Assembly: GCA_963731585.1 (NCBI GenBank)
Contig: CAVSWC010000013.1
Span: forward strand, 372,001 to 436,000
DNA: 64,000 nt
Origin: CANKHA01 sp963731585
GTDB taxonomy: Bacteria > Pseudomonadota > Alphaproteobacteria > Rhizobiales > Xanthobacteraceae
Reading direction: 5' to 3'
This document shows, piece by piece, positions 17,979-27,920 of the stretch. Numbering within the stretch: the stretch's first letter is position 1; each line of letters starts with the position of its first letter. The notes below the pieces were generated by a model. It made no database searches and was not told the origin of the DNA. It saw nothing but the letters and a program-made list of their open reading frames with translations. The translations under genes were made by a program, and so were the position numbers.

Positions 17979-19193
17979 TCACCGCTCCTCCGGCGGCTTC
18001 ATATGCCTGAATTGAATTAGCAGCAGCAGGTCATAGACGATCTTGAGCGTCCCGCAGATGACCAGCGGCCATGCTCGGAATGAGGCGGCGAACAAGGCGC
18101 CGGCTAATACCGGACTGGCCGCAGCGGCCAGGCTGCGCGGCACGGATGTAAAGCTCGCGGCGGCAGCTCGCTCGGACGGCGTGACGACCGCCATGACGTA
18201 GGACGAGCGCGTCGGCACATCCATCTGCGACAGCGCGGCGCGAATGAGCAGCAAGGCCAGCGCAATCGGCAGCGTGGGAGCCAGCGCGGCCATTATCAGC
18301 GCGATGCTGGATGGGATATGGGTGAATACCATCGTGTTGATCAGGCCGATGCGCCGCGACAACCATGCTGCCACCGGAAAGGAGAAGGCCGAGAACAGGC
18401 CGGACCAGAAGAAGAAGACGCCGGCTGCTGCCAGCGACATATCGAACCGTTCGAACAGCCACAGCGCCAGCAGCGATTGGACCACGAAGCCGCCGGCGAA
18501 GGCATCGAGGCTGAACAGCGCGGCAAGCTTGTATACGATGTGCCGCGACGGGCCGAGCGCGGTGGGCGTTACGTGCTCCGGCGAGGGGCGGTGCGGCGGA
18601 ATGCGCGCATAGATAAGGCTGCCGCAGACGCCAAGAAGGGCATAGAAGACGAACATCGCCTTGATCGCCGTCTGCTGATCGAGGCGCAGCGGGGCGAGCA
18701 GGTCTGGGATCGCCGCGGCCAGCGCGCCCACCGCTCCGGCCAGCGCCCCTACCAGGCTATAACGCGCAAACATCCTGGTGCGGGCGGTATCAGCGACTTC
18801 CCGCGCCAGCACCGCGTGCTCGACCGGCACGAACACGCTGACGCTGCCAGCCGAGGGGTTGATCGTGCCGGCGAAGGCTACCACCAGCAGCAGCGTGTAA
18901 TCGTGCACCAGGGCGAAGGCGACGCCGGTTGCGATCATCAGGCTGGCGGCCGCGAGCAGGAGCTGGCGGTGATCGTAACGCGCTCCCAGAATCCCGACGG
19001 CGATCGTCAATAGCGCAGAGCCGAGCAAGGCCGCCGTGGCGATCACGCCCACCTCGAGCGGCGAAAATCCAAGCGCCAGGAGATAGACGGGTAAAAGCAC
19101 CGCTACAAACCCATCGCCGAAATCGCGCAAGGCGCGCGCTAACAGCAGGTAAGTGGTCGCGGCAAATGTCTTGTCCGGATTGAGCGCTTGCAT
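17979..19193 (-). CDS. MFS transporter
   Basis: A 404-residue protein with about 12 transmembrane helices and MFS-type loop features: ARALRDFGDGFVAVLLPVYL in helix 1, LGARYDHRQLLLAAASLM at the 2-3 loop, and AAWLSRRIGLINTMVFTH between helices 8 and 9. The family exports drugs or small metabolites; the substrate is not determinable. TPSERAAAASFTSVPRSLAAA in the C-terminal half is common in the DHA-like efflux group. ATG 19193 is chosen over GTG 19205. The next gene (flippase) lies 297 bases upstream on the same strand. Confidence 0.85.
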   Translation of the reverse strand: MQALNPDKTFAATTYLLLARALRDFGDGFVAVLLPVYLLALGFSPLEVGVIATAALLGSALLTIAVGILGARYDHRQLLLAAASLMIATGVAFALVHDYTLLLVVAFAGTINPSAGSVSVFVPVEHAVLAREVADTARTRMFARYSLVGALAGAVGALAAAIPDLLAPLRLDQQTAIKAMFVFYALLGVCGSLIYARIPPHRPSPEHVTPTALGPSRHIVYKLAALFSLDAFAGGFVVQSLLALWLFERFDMSLAAAGVFFFWSGLFSAFSFPVAAWLSRRIGLINTMVFTHIPSSIALIMAALAPTLPIALALLLIRAALSQMDVPTRSSYVMAVVTPSERAAAASFTSVPRSLAAAASPVLAGALFAASFRAWPLVICGTLKIVYDLLLLIQFRHMKPPEER

Positions 19194-19490
19194 GCTACCC
19201 CGCACCGGCTCAGGCGCCGGGATCAGGTAGCAGAGCTTGGACGCAGAAGCGTCTTGCGAGCGCGGGGGGAGTCTGCTTGTGTCCCCGCGTCAAAGTACCA
19301 GAAGCCGTCGTCCCATCGCAAGCTCAGTCAAGCGGCGACACCGGACGCGGGTTTCACGGGGATTAAGGTGGAGGGCCTCGCCGCTCCGCGGTCTCGCATG
19401 GTGGTGCTCAACAAAATATCATGCGGCAAAGTCGAAGCGGCGCACCAGCCGCCTTCGAGCATTCTCACTGACTGTCGCACGTGATGATCC
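19194..19490. other. intergenic region without recognised gene
   Basis: About 300 bases between the MFS start and the flippase end. No frame here has a plausible start, composition or family motif. It presumably holds the MFS promoter, but I see no clear -35/-10 pair or hairpin. Confidence 0.4.
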
Positions 19491-20889
19491 CTAGACCTGC
19501 AATGGCCAGGCACTGGAGGCTTCTGCCGCGTTGCCGGGTTCGTCTTCCAGCGGCATGAGCAACCAGAATGCGGCCCAGCGGCCGACAGCGCCGACGGTCT
19601 CTCCGATCAAAACCGCATAAGCTGCGCCCAAGAGTCCCCACGTTCGGCAGCAGCAATATGACAAGGAGAGTGTTCACGCCGGCAGAGAACAACATAACTG
19701 CTGCAACTGGTTTGGCGCGCCCGGCCGCTGCAAGGGCGAGGGAGGCCGGTATACCCACGGCCGCAACGAGCGCCGCCAGAGCGAGCAATCCCAGTACGTG
19801 GCTGTGTCCCGCGTAGACCTCGTCCCGATAAAGCAGGCGCATAATATCGGCGCCAAAAACGAAAACGACGAGACAAAACGCTGACAGGAGCACACCCAGG
19901 ACCAGAGCGTCCAGAATCACTCGCTTCCGCAGCGCGGCGATGCCGTCGTTTTTGAAGATCCGGACGAACTTGGGAGTCAACACATTACAGAAGCCGAAAA
20001 TCAGCGGATTCGTGAATGCTACAATGCTTGCGCAGGCCGCAAACAATCCGGCGACGGCGGCGCCGCCAAGCACGAGCGCCAGCCAGGGCGTCAGATAACC
20101 TTGTATCTGCATGCCGAGGTGTCCCCAGAGGAGCCATTTCCCCAAGTCCCAACACTGCTGGAAAGTGGCGCGCAACTGGTTGAAACCGACTGCAAATTGC
20201 TGGCGCACGGCATATAGCCAAGCCATGGTCGTGACAGCACAGCAGAAGCCGATAACGGAAATCATGGCTGCGGCGGAGACTGCACCGGCCCAATAGAGCA
20301 TCCCAGCGGCAATCAAGGTGAGTACCGCAACGCCGACGTCCAGCATCACCGCCTGAGAAACTGCGAGGTGCGCAAAGCTAAATCGACGCGCAAATTCCCG
20401 CATCACCACAAAAGGAATAGCGCCAGCGAAAGAGCATGCAATGTAAAGCAATTCGGCTTGCGTACCGAGAGCGCTGAAGGTTACTGCGGCAGCGCTCGCC
20501 ACAAGAGCGAACGCGCCGCAAAGCGCCAAGCTCAGAACGAGCACGCTGAAAGCATGCTGCGCCGGAGATCCCATGGGCTCGTGCAGCTTTATGGCGTAAG
20601 GTTTGGTGATCAGGGATTCCTGTGTCGCGAGACAGAATGCCAGGATCGACATCGCGAGCGCATAAATGCCCAGCTCCTTGGGGTCGGTGGAACGCGCGAT
20701 GACGACGAACACCAGGAAACTCGTCGCACTCACGATGACTTGGTCAACCAACGCCAAGACTTGGCTCGCGGGCAACAAGGAAGAAAGCGCCCGCAGGAGC
20801 GAGCGCAGACTGAGATTTCGCATCTTTAATTCAGCCGGATTGCCGCCGGCCGGGACTTTCGGTTGATCAAGTGGGACCGGTCGAGCCAT
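19491..20889 (-). pseudogene. Wzx-like oligosaccharide flippase (frameshifted near C-terminus)
   Basis: A polytopic protein of the MATE/MviN-type flippase superfamily with about 12-14 helices. LALVDQVIVSATSFLVFVVI, LGIYALAMSILAFCLATQE and CWDLGKWLLWGHLGMQIQGY fit Wzx-type lipid-linked oligosaccharide exporters. After LLLPNVGTLG the direct frame turns into an Arg-rich run (FDRRDRRRCRP) and ends at 19465. Removing one G from the GGG near 19628 restores AAYAVLIGETVGAVGRWAAF and a hydrophobic final helix ending at 19491. Restored length is about 465 residues. The start is 3 bases after the stop of the acyltransferase gene, with GGAG in between, so they form an operon. Partner genes suggest export of a decorated surface glycan. 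Confidence 0.8.
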
Positions 20890-20892
20890 CGA

Positions 20893-22119
20893 TCAGATCT
20901 CCATGAGCCGGCTGATCAGGGATTTGGTCGCGCGCTTGGCTGTCTGCCTGACTTGCTCAGTCCGCTGGAATGCCGACACGCGCCACTGCGGGTAGCGCGC
21001 CGCGCAGGAGAAAATGAGGTCGGCGACTTCCAGCCGACCTGGCCAGAGTCCATCAATGACGTGCTTGCCATCCGTGCCGCTATCCAGGCGGTCGGCCCAG
21101 GAATCCGACAGAAAGCTCCGCATCACCTCCAATTCCAGCAAAAGCCCAACGCAATAGGTCCGGTAGGTCTCGTCGTAAGCACATTTCACCGCAAAACCTG
21201 TGCGGCCCGCGAATAGGATCAGGCTAACCGCTACCGTTTTTCCAGCGACGGTCAGCACGTCGGCACGGCAAATCGATTCGGCTTCGCTGCCGGTAAAGAC
21301 ATCGACAGCAAACTGTCTGGTGGAAGGCGCACAAGCAAGCGCAGTGCCGCGCTTGCCTTTCCATCCACTTGCCTCCATTTGCAGAAAGGCCGTCACCGCA
21401 TTGTCGAGCCCCGAATCGCAGCGATGAATTTCGTGCCCAACCGGCCCAAGTTCCTCGAGACGGCGCCGGTTACGCGCAAGCTCCCGCCGCCGCTTGGAAG
21501 AGATGTGCGACTGCATCAGCGCATCAAAGCTCGACCGATTTTCAAGTGTCGCCCGTAGGTATTTGTTCGCAAACAGCCAGGGGTGTCCGTTCGCCTGCAG
21601 CGCCTTGATCATCGCCTGGCACGCCGCGCCTTGCGTATAAATCCGCGGGAGAACCCACTCACCTGAATGAGAGGACGTCATGACATCGAGCAAGGCATCC
21701 GCCGCTTCCGCGCAGCGGTCCTTGTCCAGCAAGGGAGCGCAGTTGAAGGTGTATTTGGTCTGCCACGCCTGCGCGCCGGTTCCAGCGACGGGAATTCTGA
21801 TCCTGGGCGCGGTAAATGGAAGCAGCGCAATGAGGTCGGCGCCTTCCCAAACCAGCGCGAAGCGAAGCGTCGTATCGCGCTCGACGTTTTTCATCAGCGC
21901 CTGCGCGTAGCGCGGGCAATAATAGACGTTGTCTTCGACGCTGTTTTTGCTCAGCGCTTCCCAAGCGGGCACCAGCTCGCCGACTTGATCTCGTCCTACG
22001 ACCTGACCCCTCAGCGGCGATTTGATTTCGGCTAGCTGCAGCATGAGCGTCTCAATCGGCAGGCGGCAAGGCCCGCTGACGTCCGGCCCTCCAACTGTGG
22101 TAGCAGCCGAAGGCTGCAT
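20893..22119 (-). CDS. FemAB/CelD-like GNAT acyltransferase
   Basis: A 408-residue protein of the acetyltransferase group often annotated BioF2-like or CelD-like. The N-terminal half holds WEALSKNSVEDNVYYCPRYA, and the C-terminal GNAT half holds SHISSKRRRELARNRRRLEE, FLQMEASGWKGKRGTAL, VSLILFAGRTGFAVKCAYDE, then YCVGLLLELEVMRSF. In related clusters these enzymes acylate or aminoacylate exopolysaccharide or lipid precursors in the cytoplasm. It is the first gene of an operon with the flippase. It is related in order of motifs, though distantly, to the acyltransferase half of the divergent gene at 22369. Start ATG 22119 is used; ATG 22044 is an alternative, and neither has a strong ribosome-binding site. 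Confidence 0.8.
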   Translation of the reverse strand: MQPSAATTVGGPDVSGPCRLPIETLMLQLAEIKSPLRGQVVGRDQVGELVPAWEALSKNSVEDNVYYCPRYAQALMKNVERDTTLRFALVWEGADLIALLPFTAPRIRIPVAGTGAQAWQTKYTFNCAPLLDKDRCAEAADALLDVMTSSHSGEWVLPRIYTQGAACQAMIKALQANGHPWLFANKYLRATLENRSSFDALMQSHISSKRRRELARNRRRLEELGPVGHEIHRCDSGLDNAVTAFLQMEASGWKGKRGTALACAPSTRQFAVDVFTGSEAESICRADVLTVAGKTVAVSLILFAGRTGFAVKCAYDETYRTYCVGLLLELEVMRSFLSDSWADRLDSGTDGKHVIDGLWPGRLEVADLIFSCAARYPQWRVSAFQRTEQVRQTAKRATKSLISRLMEI

Positions 22120-22368
22120 TTTTGTTATCCGGCTGGGCTAGTTCAAAGACTGGGAAACGAAAGCTTAATGACGACGGAAAAATCGCGGCTGAAGACCTTT
22201 TTCGCCGCCGATTCAGGCAAATAGCGGGGACGGCGCACAAATGGCGCCCTTCAGTCGACTGAACTAACAGCTCCTTAAGCGCCCTCGAGTATTACTGGTG
22301 ATTGTGGGTGACGTCACTGCCTCGTTCATCGTTGATCGCGGCCGGAAACTTGCGAGAACAGCCTGGAG

Positions 22369-24859
22369 ATGAGCAAAGCCGTGGAGCGTGTGTTAGTTTT
22401 CGGGGACGACATGCGCATTTTTTTGGCCGTGGTGCGCTCGCTGGGGCGCGCCGGCAAGGAGGTGCATGCAGCGCCTTTCAACTGGCATTCTCCCGCGCTG
22501 CAATCGAAGTATGTTTCCGCGGTGCATCGCTTGCCGCGCTATTCCGACGACCCGAGCGGTTGGCGCGCAAGCGTGATCAGTCTCGCGCAGAAATACAATT
22601 TCGATCTCATTCTGCCCTGCTGCGACGATCGGGCGATCCTGCCGTTCGATATCCACCGCAATGATTTTACCAAATATCGCGTGGCGATTCCGGATCCCAC
22701 GAGCATGCAGCTGTTGTTCGACAAGCAATGCACCCGGGAGCTATGCGCCGAGCTGGATATTCCGGTCGCGCCGGGAAAGCAGCTCGCTGTCGATGACGAC
22801 GCCTGCGATCTTGCCCTTCGTTTCGGCCTGCCGCTGGTACTGAAGCCGCGCAGATCGTTCTGGGCTGATCGTCTCGATAGTTGGGGAAAAGTCTTTATCG
22901 TAGAAAACGAAGACCAGCTGAATAAGCTGCTCTTCGAAGATTCAGGACCGGTCGCGTTATCTTGTCGAAGGTTATTTTAAGGGAGTCGGCGTCGGCGTCT
23001 CTGTTCTGTCAGATCACGGCAACATTCTGCACGCGTTCCAACATCGTCGTCTGCGGGAAGGATGGGGCGGGTCGAGTTCCTACCGCGTGAGCGAGGCGGT
23101 TAGTCCGGCATTGTATGCCGCCTGCGAAAAGATCTGCCAGCATACCGGTCTCACGGGCGTTTGCATGTTCGAGTTTCGCTGGCGTCCGACGACGCAAGAA
23201 TGGATTCTACTGGAAACCAACGCACGATTTTGGGGTTCATCGCCTTTGCCCCTGTCGCTTGGCGTCGATTTCCCGCGTTACCTGTTCGACCTTTTGGTGC
23301 ATGACCGCCGGCACGCAATGATTCAATACCCGCCGGGAATCAGAAGTCGCAATGCTGTGCTTGATGGAATGAATTTGTTCAAGAGCATTAAGCGGTTGGG
23401 TTCGAGAGATATCGGAAGCTGGATTTCGGAATTCGGGAAATTTCTGCTACAACCTCTGTTCTGGTTAAGCGGGCGAGAACTCTCCGATACCTTCGTGCGC
23501 GACGATCTCCGCCCAGCCTTTGCGGAATGTGCGATGCTCGCCAAGAGCATCAAAGAAAAGATTGCACGCGGGCAAAACTTCGTCGCACGCCGACGGCGTG
23601 GTGAACGCGCGGGCAAATCCTCTGAAGAAAACGTGGCACAAGAAGCGGTCTTGATGCGGGAAACATGGCAGCCGGCGCCGGGGGAAAGGGCGATGCAGCC
23701 TTCCGACGCCGCTGCAGTAAATGTCTCTCTCACCACAAGCTTGGCGTTTCTTGAGCAGGAGTGGCGCCAGTTTGAGAGCACCGCCGCCTGCACGCCCTTT
23801 CAAACGTACGATTGGCTCTCGAGCTGGCAGCGCTGCGTTGGGGCGAAGGCCGGTGTCACACCGGCAATTATTACCGCACGCCAACACGGCAAACTGCTGT
23901 TCATCTTGCCGTTAGCCGTTCAGCGTAAAGGGCTCGTGCGTGAGCTCACGTTTCTCGGTCACACGCTTTGCGATTACAACGCGCCGCTGCTTGCTCCTGA
24001 TTTCTCGGCTCAAGTATCAGACACGCAGTTTAGAGCGCTTTGGAAGGCGGCAACCGCGTTGCTACAGCGCGAGTTTCATTACGACGTGGTGCTATTGGAC
24101 AAGATGCCGGAAAAGATTGGCCGACAAGCAAATCCCATGCGCTTGCTTGGGACCAGCTTGCATCCTTCCGGGGCTCACGCCATGGCTCTGGGAGAGAACT
24201 GGGAACAGTTCTACTCGGCCAAGCGCTCTTCCGCCACGCGCCGCCGCGACCGAACCAAACGCCGCAAGCTCGCCGAATTAGGCGATCTTCGCTTCAGCAC
24301 CGCAGAAACGCCCGATGAAATACGAAGGACCATGGATATCCTGATCGAGCAAAAGAGCCGGTGGTTTCAGCGCATGGGAATCCCGAACTTGTTCGAAATT
24401 CCGGCGCAGAAAGAGTTTTTTCTCTCGCTCGCAACGACGGCACGTCCCTTTGTGCATGTCAGTCAATTAAGCATAGGGCCGAATTGCGCCGCCGCGAATT
24501 TGGGGCTGCTTTTCCGGGGCTGCTATTATCATGTGCTCGCGAGCCACGATGATGGCCCGACGTTGCGTTTCGGCGCGGGGGTGGCCCATCTGCACGACCT
24601 GATGCGGTTCGCGATCGGACGCGGCTGCAAGTTCTTTGATTTTACTATCGGGGACGAGGCCTACAAGCAGGATTGGGCGGATTCCCAGTTTGTCCTGCAT
24701 GATTATGTGAGCGGAGACGGATTGCTGGGCCGGCCGGCGGCCGCCATCATAAAAGCCAAGCTGCGTGCCAAACGTTATATCAAGAACTCGCCGCTCGTTT
24801 GGGGCGCTGTCTTGAAACTCAGATTCATGCTGGGTCGCCGCGGTGTCACAACAAGCTAG
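22369..24859 (+). pseudogene. ATP-grasp ligase fused to CelD-like acyltransferase (one frameshift)
   Basis: Reading from ATG 22369, an ATP-grasp protein starts with VLVFGDDMRIFLAVVRSLG and continues through LPCCDDRAILPFDIHRND and GLPLVLKPRRSFWADR. One extra G at about 22951 throws the frame and creates a stop at 22980. The other frame continues without gap: RYLVEGYFKGVGVGVSVL, then HRRLREGWGGSSSYRV, and MFEFRWRP followed by WILLETNARFWGSS (metal-binding Glu/Asn). Around residue 430 a second domain follows in the same frame: a GNAT-type acyltransferase with YDWLSSWQRCVGAK, KRSSATRRRDRTKRRKL and FDFTIGDEAYKQDWAD. The full protein would be about 830 residues. ATG 23653 could start the second domain alone, so two formerly separate genes may have fused. 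Likely role: ligate and then transfer an acyl or aminoacyl group onto a glycan; this is inference. Confidence 0.75.
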
Positions 24860-25262
24860 CATCGGCGCCCGTGGCGGTCTTCGGTGGTCGAAGGGTTAAT
24901 CAGCACTCCCCGGCTCAGCAGAGCTATGCTGGCCCGAGGCATGAAGATGGGCGCCAGTTTGCTGTTTGTGCTTCGTCATATCCCGGCAAGAAATACGCAG
25001 GACGCGAGATTCTTGCCTTGATGGGAAAGCGCCGCTGCTCCCTGTCCGAGCCGGGCATGGGCGGCATCGGCGATCCGGCCTGAATGCGTGCCAAAGCCGC
25101 GCCGCCAAACGCCCGGTATTTCAATGTGAACAAGCGTTTAGGTGAGGGCGCCGCCGTTCAGCATGGCGGGGGATAGCGCTTGCCATGACAAGAATATTAC
25201 AGTTCTATGACGCACGCGACGCTCGGGCGGTGAATGCATAATGACCCGGCGCCGCGCCAGGA
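24860..25262. other. 400-base intergenic region
   Basis: No gene recognised. A 31-codon frame beginning near 24925 (MLARGMKMGASLLFVLRH) has no good ribosome-binding site and no known relative. The last 70 bases contain AAGAATATTACAGTTC, the most AT-rich stretch, a plausible promoter area for the sulfatase gene. Confidence 0.4.
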
Positions 25263-26972
25263 ATGTCTCTTACGACTCATTCTTTTAGCGCCCGCCTCGC
25301 CGCAACGGATCTCGTTGCGCGGCACGGCGTCACCCCAATCGCGATCGTCGGCCTGTTGCACCTTGCCGCTATCGGCCTGCTGGCCTGGTACGAGGTCTTT
25401 CCCGTATCCAGGCTCGCTTTCGTCCTGATCTGGGGTTTGTTGAATTTTTTCTGGCTCGCCCTGCTGCGGCGGCCGGCGATCGCGGCGGCGCTCTCGCTCA
25501 TTCTGGTCGCTTTGGTGATCGTTCTCTCCGAGTTCAAGTTTCGCGTCCTGTGGATGACGCTGAATTTCCTCGACGTGATGATCATCGACGCCGATAGCTT
25601 CGCCTTCCTGTTCACGATCTTTCCGCAGCTCTGGCTGATCGTCGGCATAGCCGCGGGGGCGATCGTGCCGCTGCTGGCGCTGCTCTGGTGGATTGATCCG
25701 CTGCGGGTGCGTGTGCGCACGGCGATGGCGGGCATGACGGTCTGCTTCGCCGCACTTCTGGCGCTGGCGTTTGCGGTGCAGCTCGAGCCGTTCGAGGCCT
25801 TTTACGGTCACAACCACGTCTCCAATTTCACCCGCTCGGGCATCAGCGTGGTTTCCGACCTGATGAAGCACGGTTTCCTGGAATCCGACCCCGTGGTCGC
25901 TGATCGCCTGAAGTCGAGCGCTGACACCGCCTGCCAGCCCGCCGGCAAGCCGCCGCACATCATCATGGTGCATGACGAGTCGAGCTTCGATATCCGTTCG
26001 GCGCCCGGGATCGAGGTCCCGCCCGGCTATGGCGCGCATTTCAACTCGTTTGACGGCAAGGCGCGGCGGTTTTTGGTGGAAGGCATCGGCGGAGCCAGCT
26101 GGATCGCGGAATATAATGTGCTCACTGGGTTGTCGGCGCGTTCCTTCGGGCGCTTTTCCTACTTCGTCACCCGCATCGCCTCCGGGCGCGTCACGCGCGG
26201 CCTGCCGAACGCGTTGCGCCGCTGCGGTTACCAGACTTTCTCGCTCTATCCCTCGCTCGGCGCCTTCATGAGCGCGCGCAGCTTCCAGACGACGACCGGC
26301 ATGCAGCAGTTCCAGGATGCCACCGACATGGGCGCCAAGGGGCTGCAGCCGGACACATTTTTTTATGACAAGGCTACGCGTCTGATCGAGAGCGAGCGTG
26401 GCAACGGGCCGATGTTCCTGTTCGTCTATCTCGCCGCCAATCATTTCCCCTGGAGCTACCGCTTTCGCCCCGAACTCGTGCCGCAATGGCAAGACCTGAA
26501 CAATCCTCCGGCGGTCAACGAATATCTGCGGCGGCAGGCCATGAGCGCGCAGGACTACGCGGGCTTCCTCGCCGGCCTGAAGCAGAATTTCCCCGGCAAG
26601 TCTTTCCTGATCGTGCGCTACGGCGATCATCAACCGGATTTCGCCGCCAAAATCATGGAGCCGTCGCTTGACGAGAAGGCCGTCGGGGATCGGCTGATGC
26701 GCTTCGACCCCAAATACTACACGACTTATTATGCCATCGACGCGCTCAACTTTAAGCCGGTGGATCTGTCCTCCGCAGCCGATACGCTCGACGGACCTTA
26801 CCTGCCGCTGGTGGTGCAGGAAGCTGCCGGCCTGCCGCTCGATCCGTCCTTCGCCGAGCAGAAGAATATCTTCAAGCGTTGCGCGGGGATTTTCTATGCC
26901 TGTAACGGCGGCGTGGAGGCCCGGCGGTTCAACCGTCTGCTGATCGATGCTGGGCTGATCAAGCAGCTGTAA
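25263..26972 (+). CDS. membrane sulfatase/phosphoglycerol-transferase-like enzyme
   Basis: A 569-residue protein. Four or five transmembrane helices fill residues 25-180 (VGLLHLAAIGLLAWYEVF, AAALSLILVALVIVLSEF, LWLIVGIAAGAIVPLLALLW). The periplasmic alkaline-phosphatase-superfamily domain begins at PPHIIMVHDESSFDI and contains GGASWIAEYNVLTGLSARSF, FLFVYLAANHFPWSYRF and VRYGDHQPDFA, the metal-binding end. The layout is that of LtaS/OpgB-type enzymes that move phosphoglycerol or phosphoethanolamine from a phospholipid to a glycan. Release of diacylglycerol by such a reaction would fit the nearby dgkA on the opposite strand. Substrate unproven. Confidence 0.8.
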   Translation: MSLTTHSFSARLAATDLVARHGVTPIAIVGLLHLAAIGLLAWYEVFPVSRLAFVLIWGLLNFFWLALLRRPAIAAALSLILVALVIVLSEFKFRVLWMTLNFLDVMIIDADSFAFLFTIFPQLWLIVGIAAGAIVPLLALLWWIDPLRVRVRTAMAGMTVCFAALLALAFAVQLEPFEAFYGHNHVSNFTRSGISVVSDLMKHGFLESDPVVADRLKSSADTACQPAGKPPHIIMVHDESSFDIRSAPGIEVPPGYGAHFNSFDGKARRFLVEGIGGASWIAEYNVLTGLSARSFGRFSYFVTRIASGRVTRGLPNALRRCGYQTFSLYPSLGAFMSARSFQTTTGMQQFQDATDMGAKGLQPDTFFYDKATRLIESERGNGPMFLFVYLAANHFPWSYRFRPELVPQWQDLNNPPAVNEYLRRQAMSAQDYAGFLAGLKQNFPGKSFLIVRYGDHQPDFAAKIMEPSLDEKAVGDRLMRFDPKYYTTYYAIDALNFKPVDLSSAADTLDGPYLPLVVQEAAGLPLDPSFAEQKNIFKRCAGIFYACNGGVEARRFNRLLIDAGLIKQL

Positions 26973-27002
26973 GAAGCGCCTAACAATGGCGGTTAGGCAG
27001 CA

Positions 27003-27362
27003 TCAAAACCACCCCAGCCGCTCGACCACCGCCTGCAGCCAGATCAGCCCGGCGGTGATGATGGCAAGGCCGACCGCGGCCGAACCCATATCCTTGATGC
27101 GGCCGATGCGCTCGTCGCGCGCGGGGGCGACGAAATCCGACAGCTTCTCGATCGCTGTATTGAGCAGCTCGACCACCAGCACCATCAGCAGAACGGCGAT
27201 CAGCGTCAGCGGTTTCCAGTTTTCCGTGCCGATGAAAAAGGCTAGCGGCACTGCCACCGCCAGCACCACCAGTTCCTGACGGAAAGCCGCCTCGCTGCGG
27301 GTCGCGGCGAGAAGCCCGTTCCAGGTATTGAGGGTGGCGCGTAGCAGGCGGTCCAAGATCAA
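27003..27362 (-). CDS. dgkA: diacylglycerol kinase
   Basis: A 119-residue integral membrane enzyme of normal family length, phosphorylating diacylglycerol to phosphatidic acid with ATP. ATRSEAAFRQELVVLAVAVP contains the Glu/Arg region of the active site, and VVELLNTAIEKLSDFV is the signature motif with catalytic and metal-binding residues (E-LNTAIE). Three helices are visible. The GYD gene lies 3 bases upstream on the same strand. Convergent to the sulfatase-like gene, which may produce its substrate. The end GLIWLQAVVERLGW is the third helix. Confidence 0.95.
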   Translation of the reverse strand: MILDRLLRATLNTWNGLLAATRSEAAFRQELVVLAVAVPLAFFIGTENWKPLTLIAVLLMVLVVELLNTAIEKLSDFVAPARDERIGRIKDMGSAAVGLAIITAGLIWLQAVVERLGWF

Positions 27363-27365
27363 TTC

Positions 27366-27695
27366 CTATGCAGTTCCCGGCGACCGATAGGCGATCGATG
27401 AAGCCTTTTTCAAAGCTGCGAGCGTTTCTTCCACGGTCAGCAACGGAGTCGTCTGCAAGGAGCTCAGCGCTCCGCCGGCGCTGATTGCGATCGCGGTGGC
27501 TGCCATCGAGACGTTATCCGGTGCCTCCCACAGATTGTAGGCATCGTGGTCGCCGAAGGCATACCAAAAACCGTGCAGCTTTCCGCCGACCGATTCGATG
27601 TACTGCTTGGCTGCCGCCCGGCGGTCCTCCGGATTCTTGATAAGCTTCGCCCAGGTTTCCGGGGTGTAGCTGAACCGGGTCAGGTAAAAGGGCAT
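27366..27695 (-). CDS. GYD-domain protein
   Basis: A 109-residue soluble protein of the GYD family, an alpha/beta ferredoxin-like fold. FYLTRFSYTPETWAKLIKNP opens it, VGGKLHGFWYAFGDHDAYNL carries the GxxxxxWYAFGDHD signature, and APDNVSMAATAIAISAGGAL follows. The function of the family is not known. GGAGGAAG precedes ATG 27695. It is immediately upstream of dgkA, likely the same transcript, but a functional link is not evident. Confidence 0.85.
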   Translation of the reverse strand: MPFYLTRFSYTPETWAKLIKNPEDRRAAAKQYIESVGGKLHGFWYAFGDHDAYNLWEAPDNVSMAATAIAISAGGALSSLQTTPLLTVEETLAALKKASSIAYRSPGTA

Positions 27696-27920
27696 AAGGC
27701 TTCCTCCTCGTTTTCATCCCCATCAGGCGGCCAAAGTGGTGCTTAATCAGGTCTGAGCAGAGACGACTTGGCCTAAGCATACAAGAGTGAAGGCGCGATT
27801 CCGATACCGGCGTTAAGCGCGGCAGATTTCAAAGCGATGCCGTGACTGCTGAAGCGTTCGTTGCATCGTCGATTCCGCTGGCATAAATACAACCCGGGGC
27901 GCGCGATAAAAGAAGAACCA

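Noticed and set aside
24925..25020. 31-codon frame in the gap before the sulfatase gene
   Set aside because: No start signal and no similarity; too short to support.
25197..26633. 478-codon minus-strand open frame opposite the sulfatase gene
   Set aside because: It is an antisense shadow in GC-rich sequence: Arg/His/Gly/Asp-rich product without domain, while the plus-strand frame has clear motifs.
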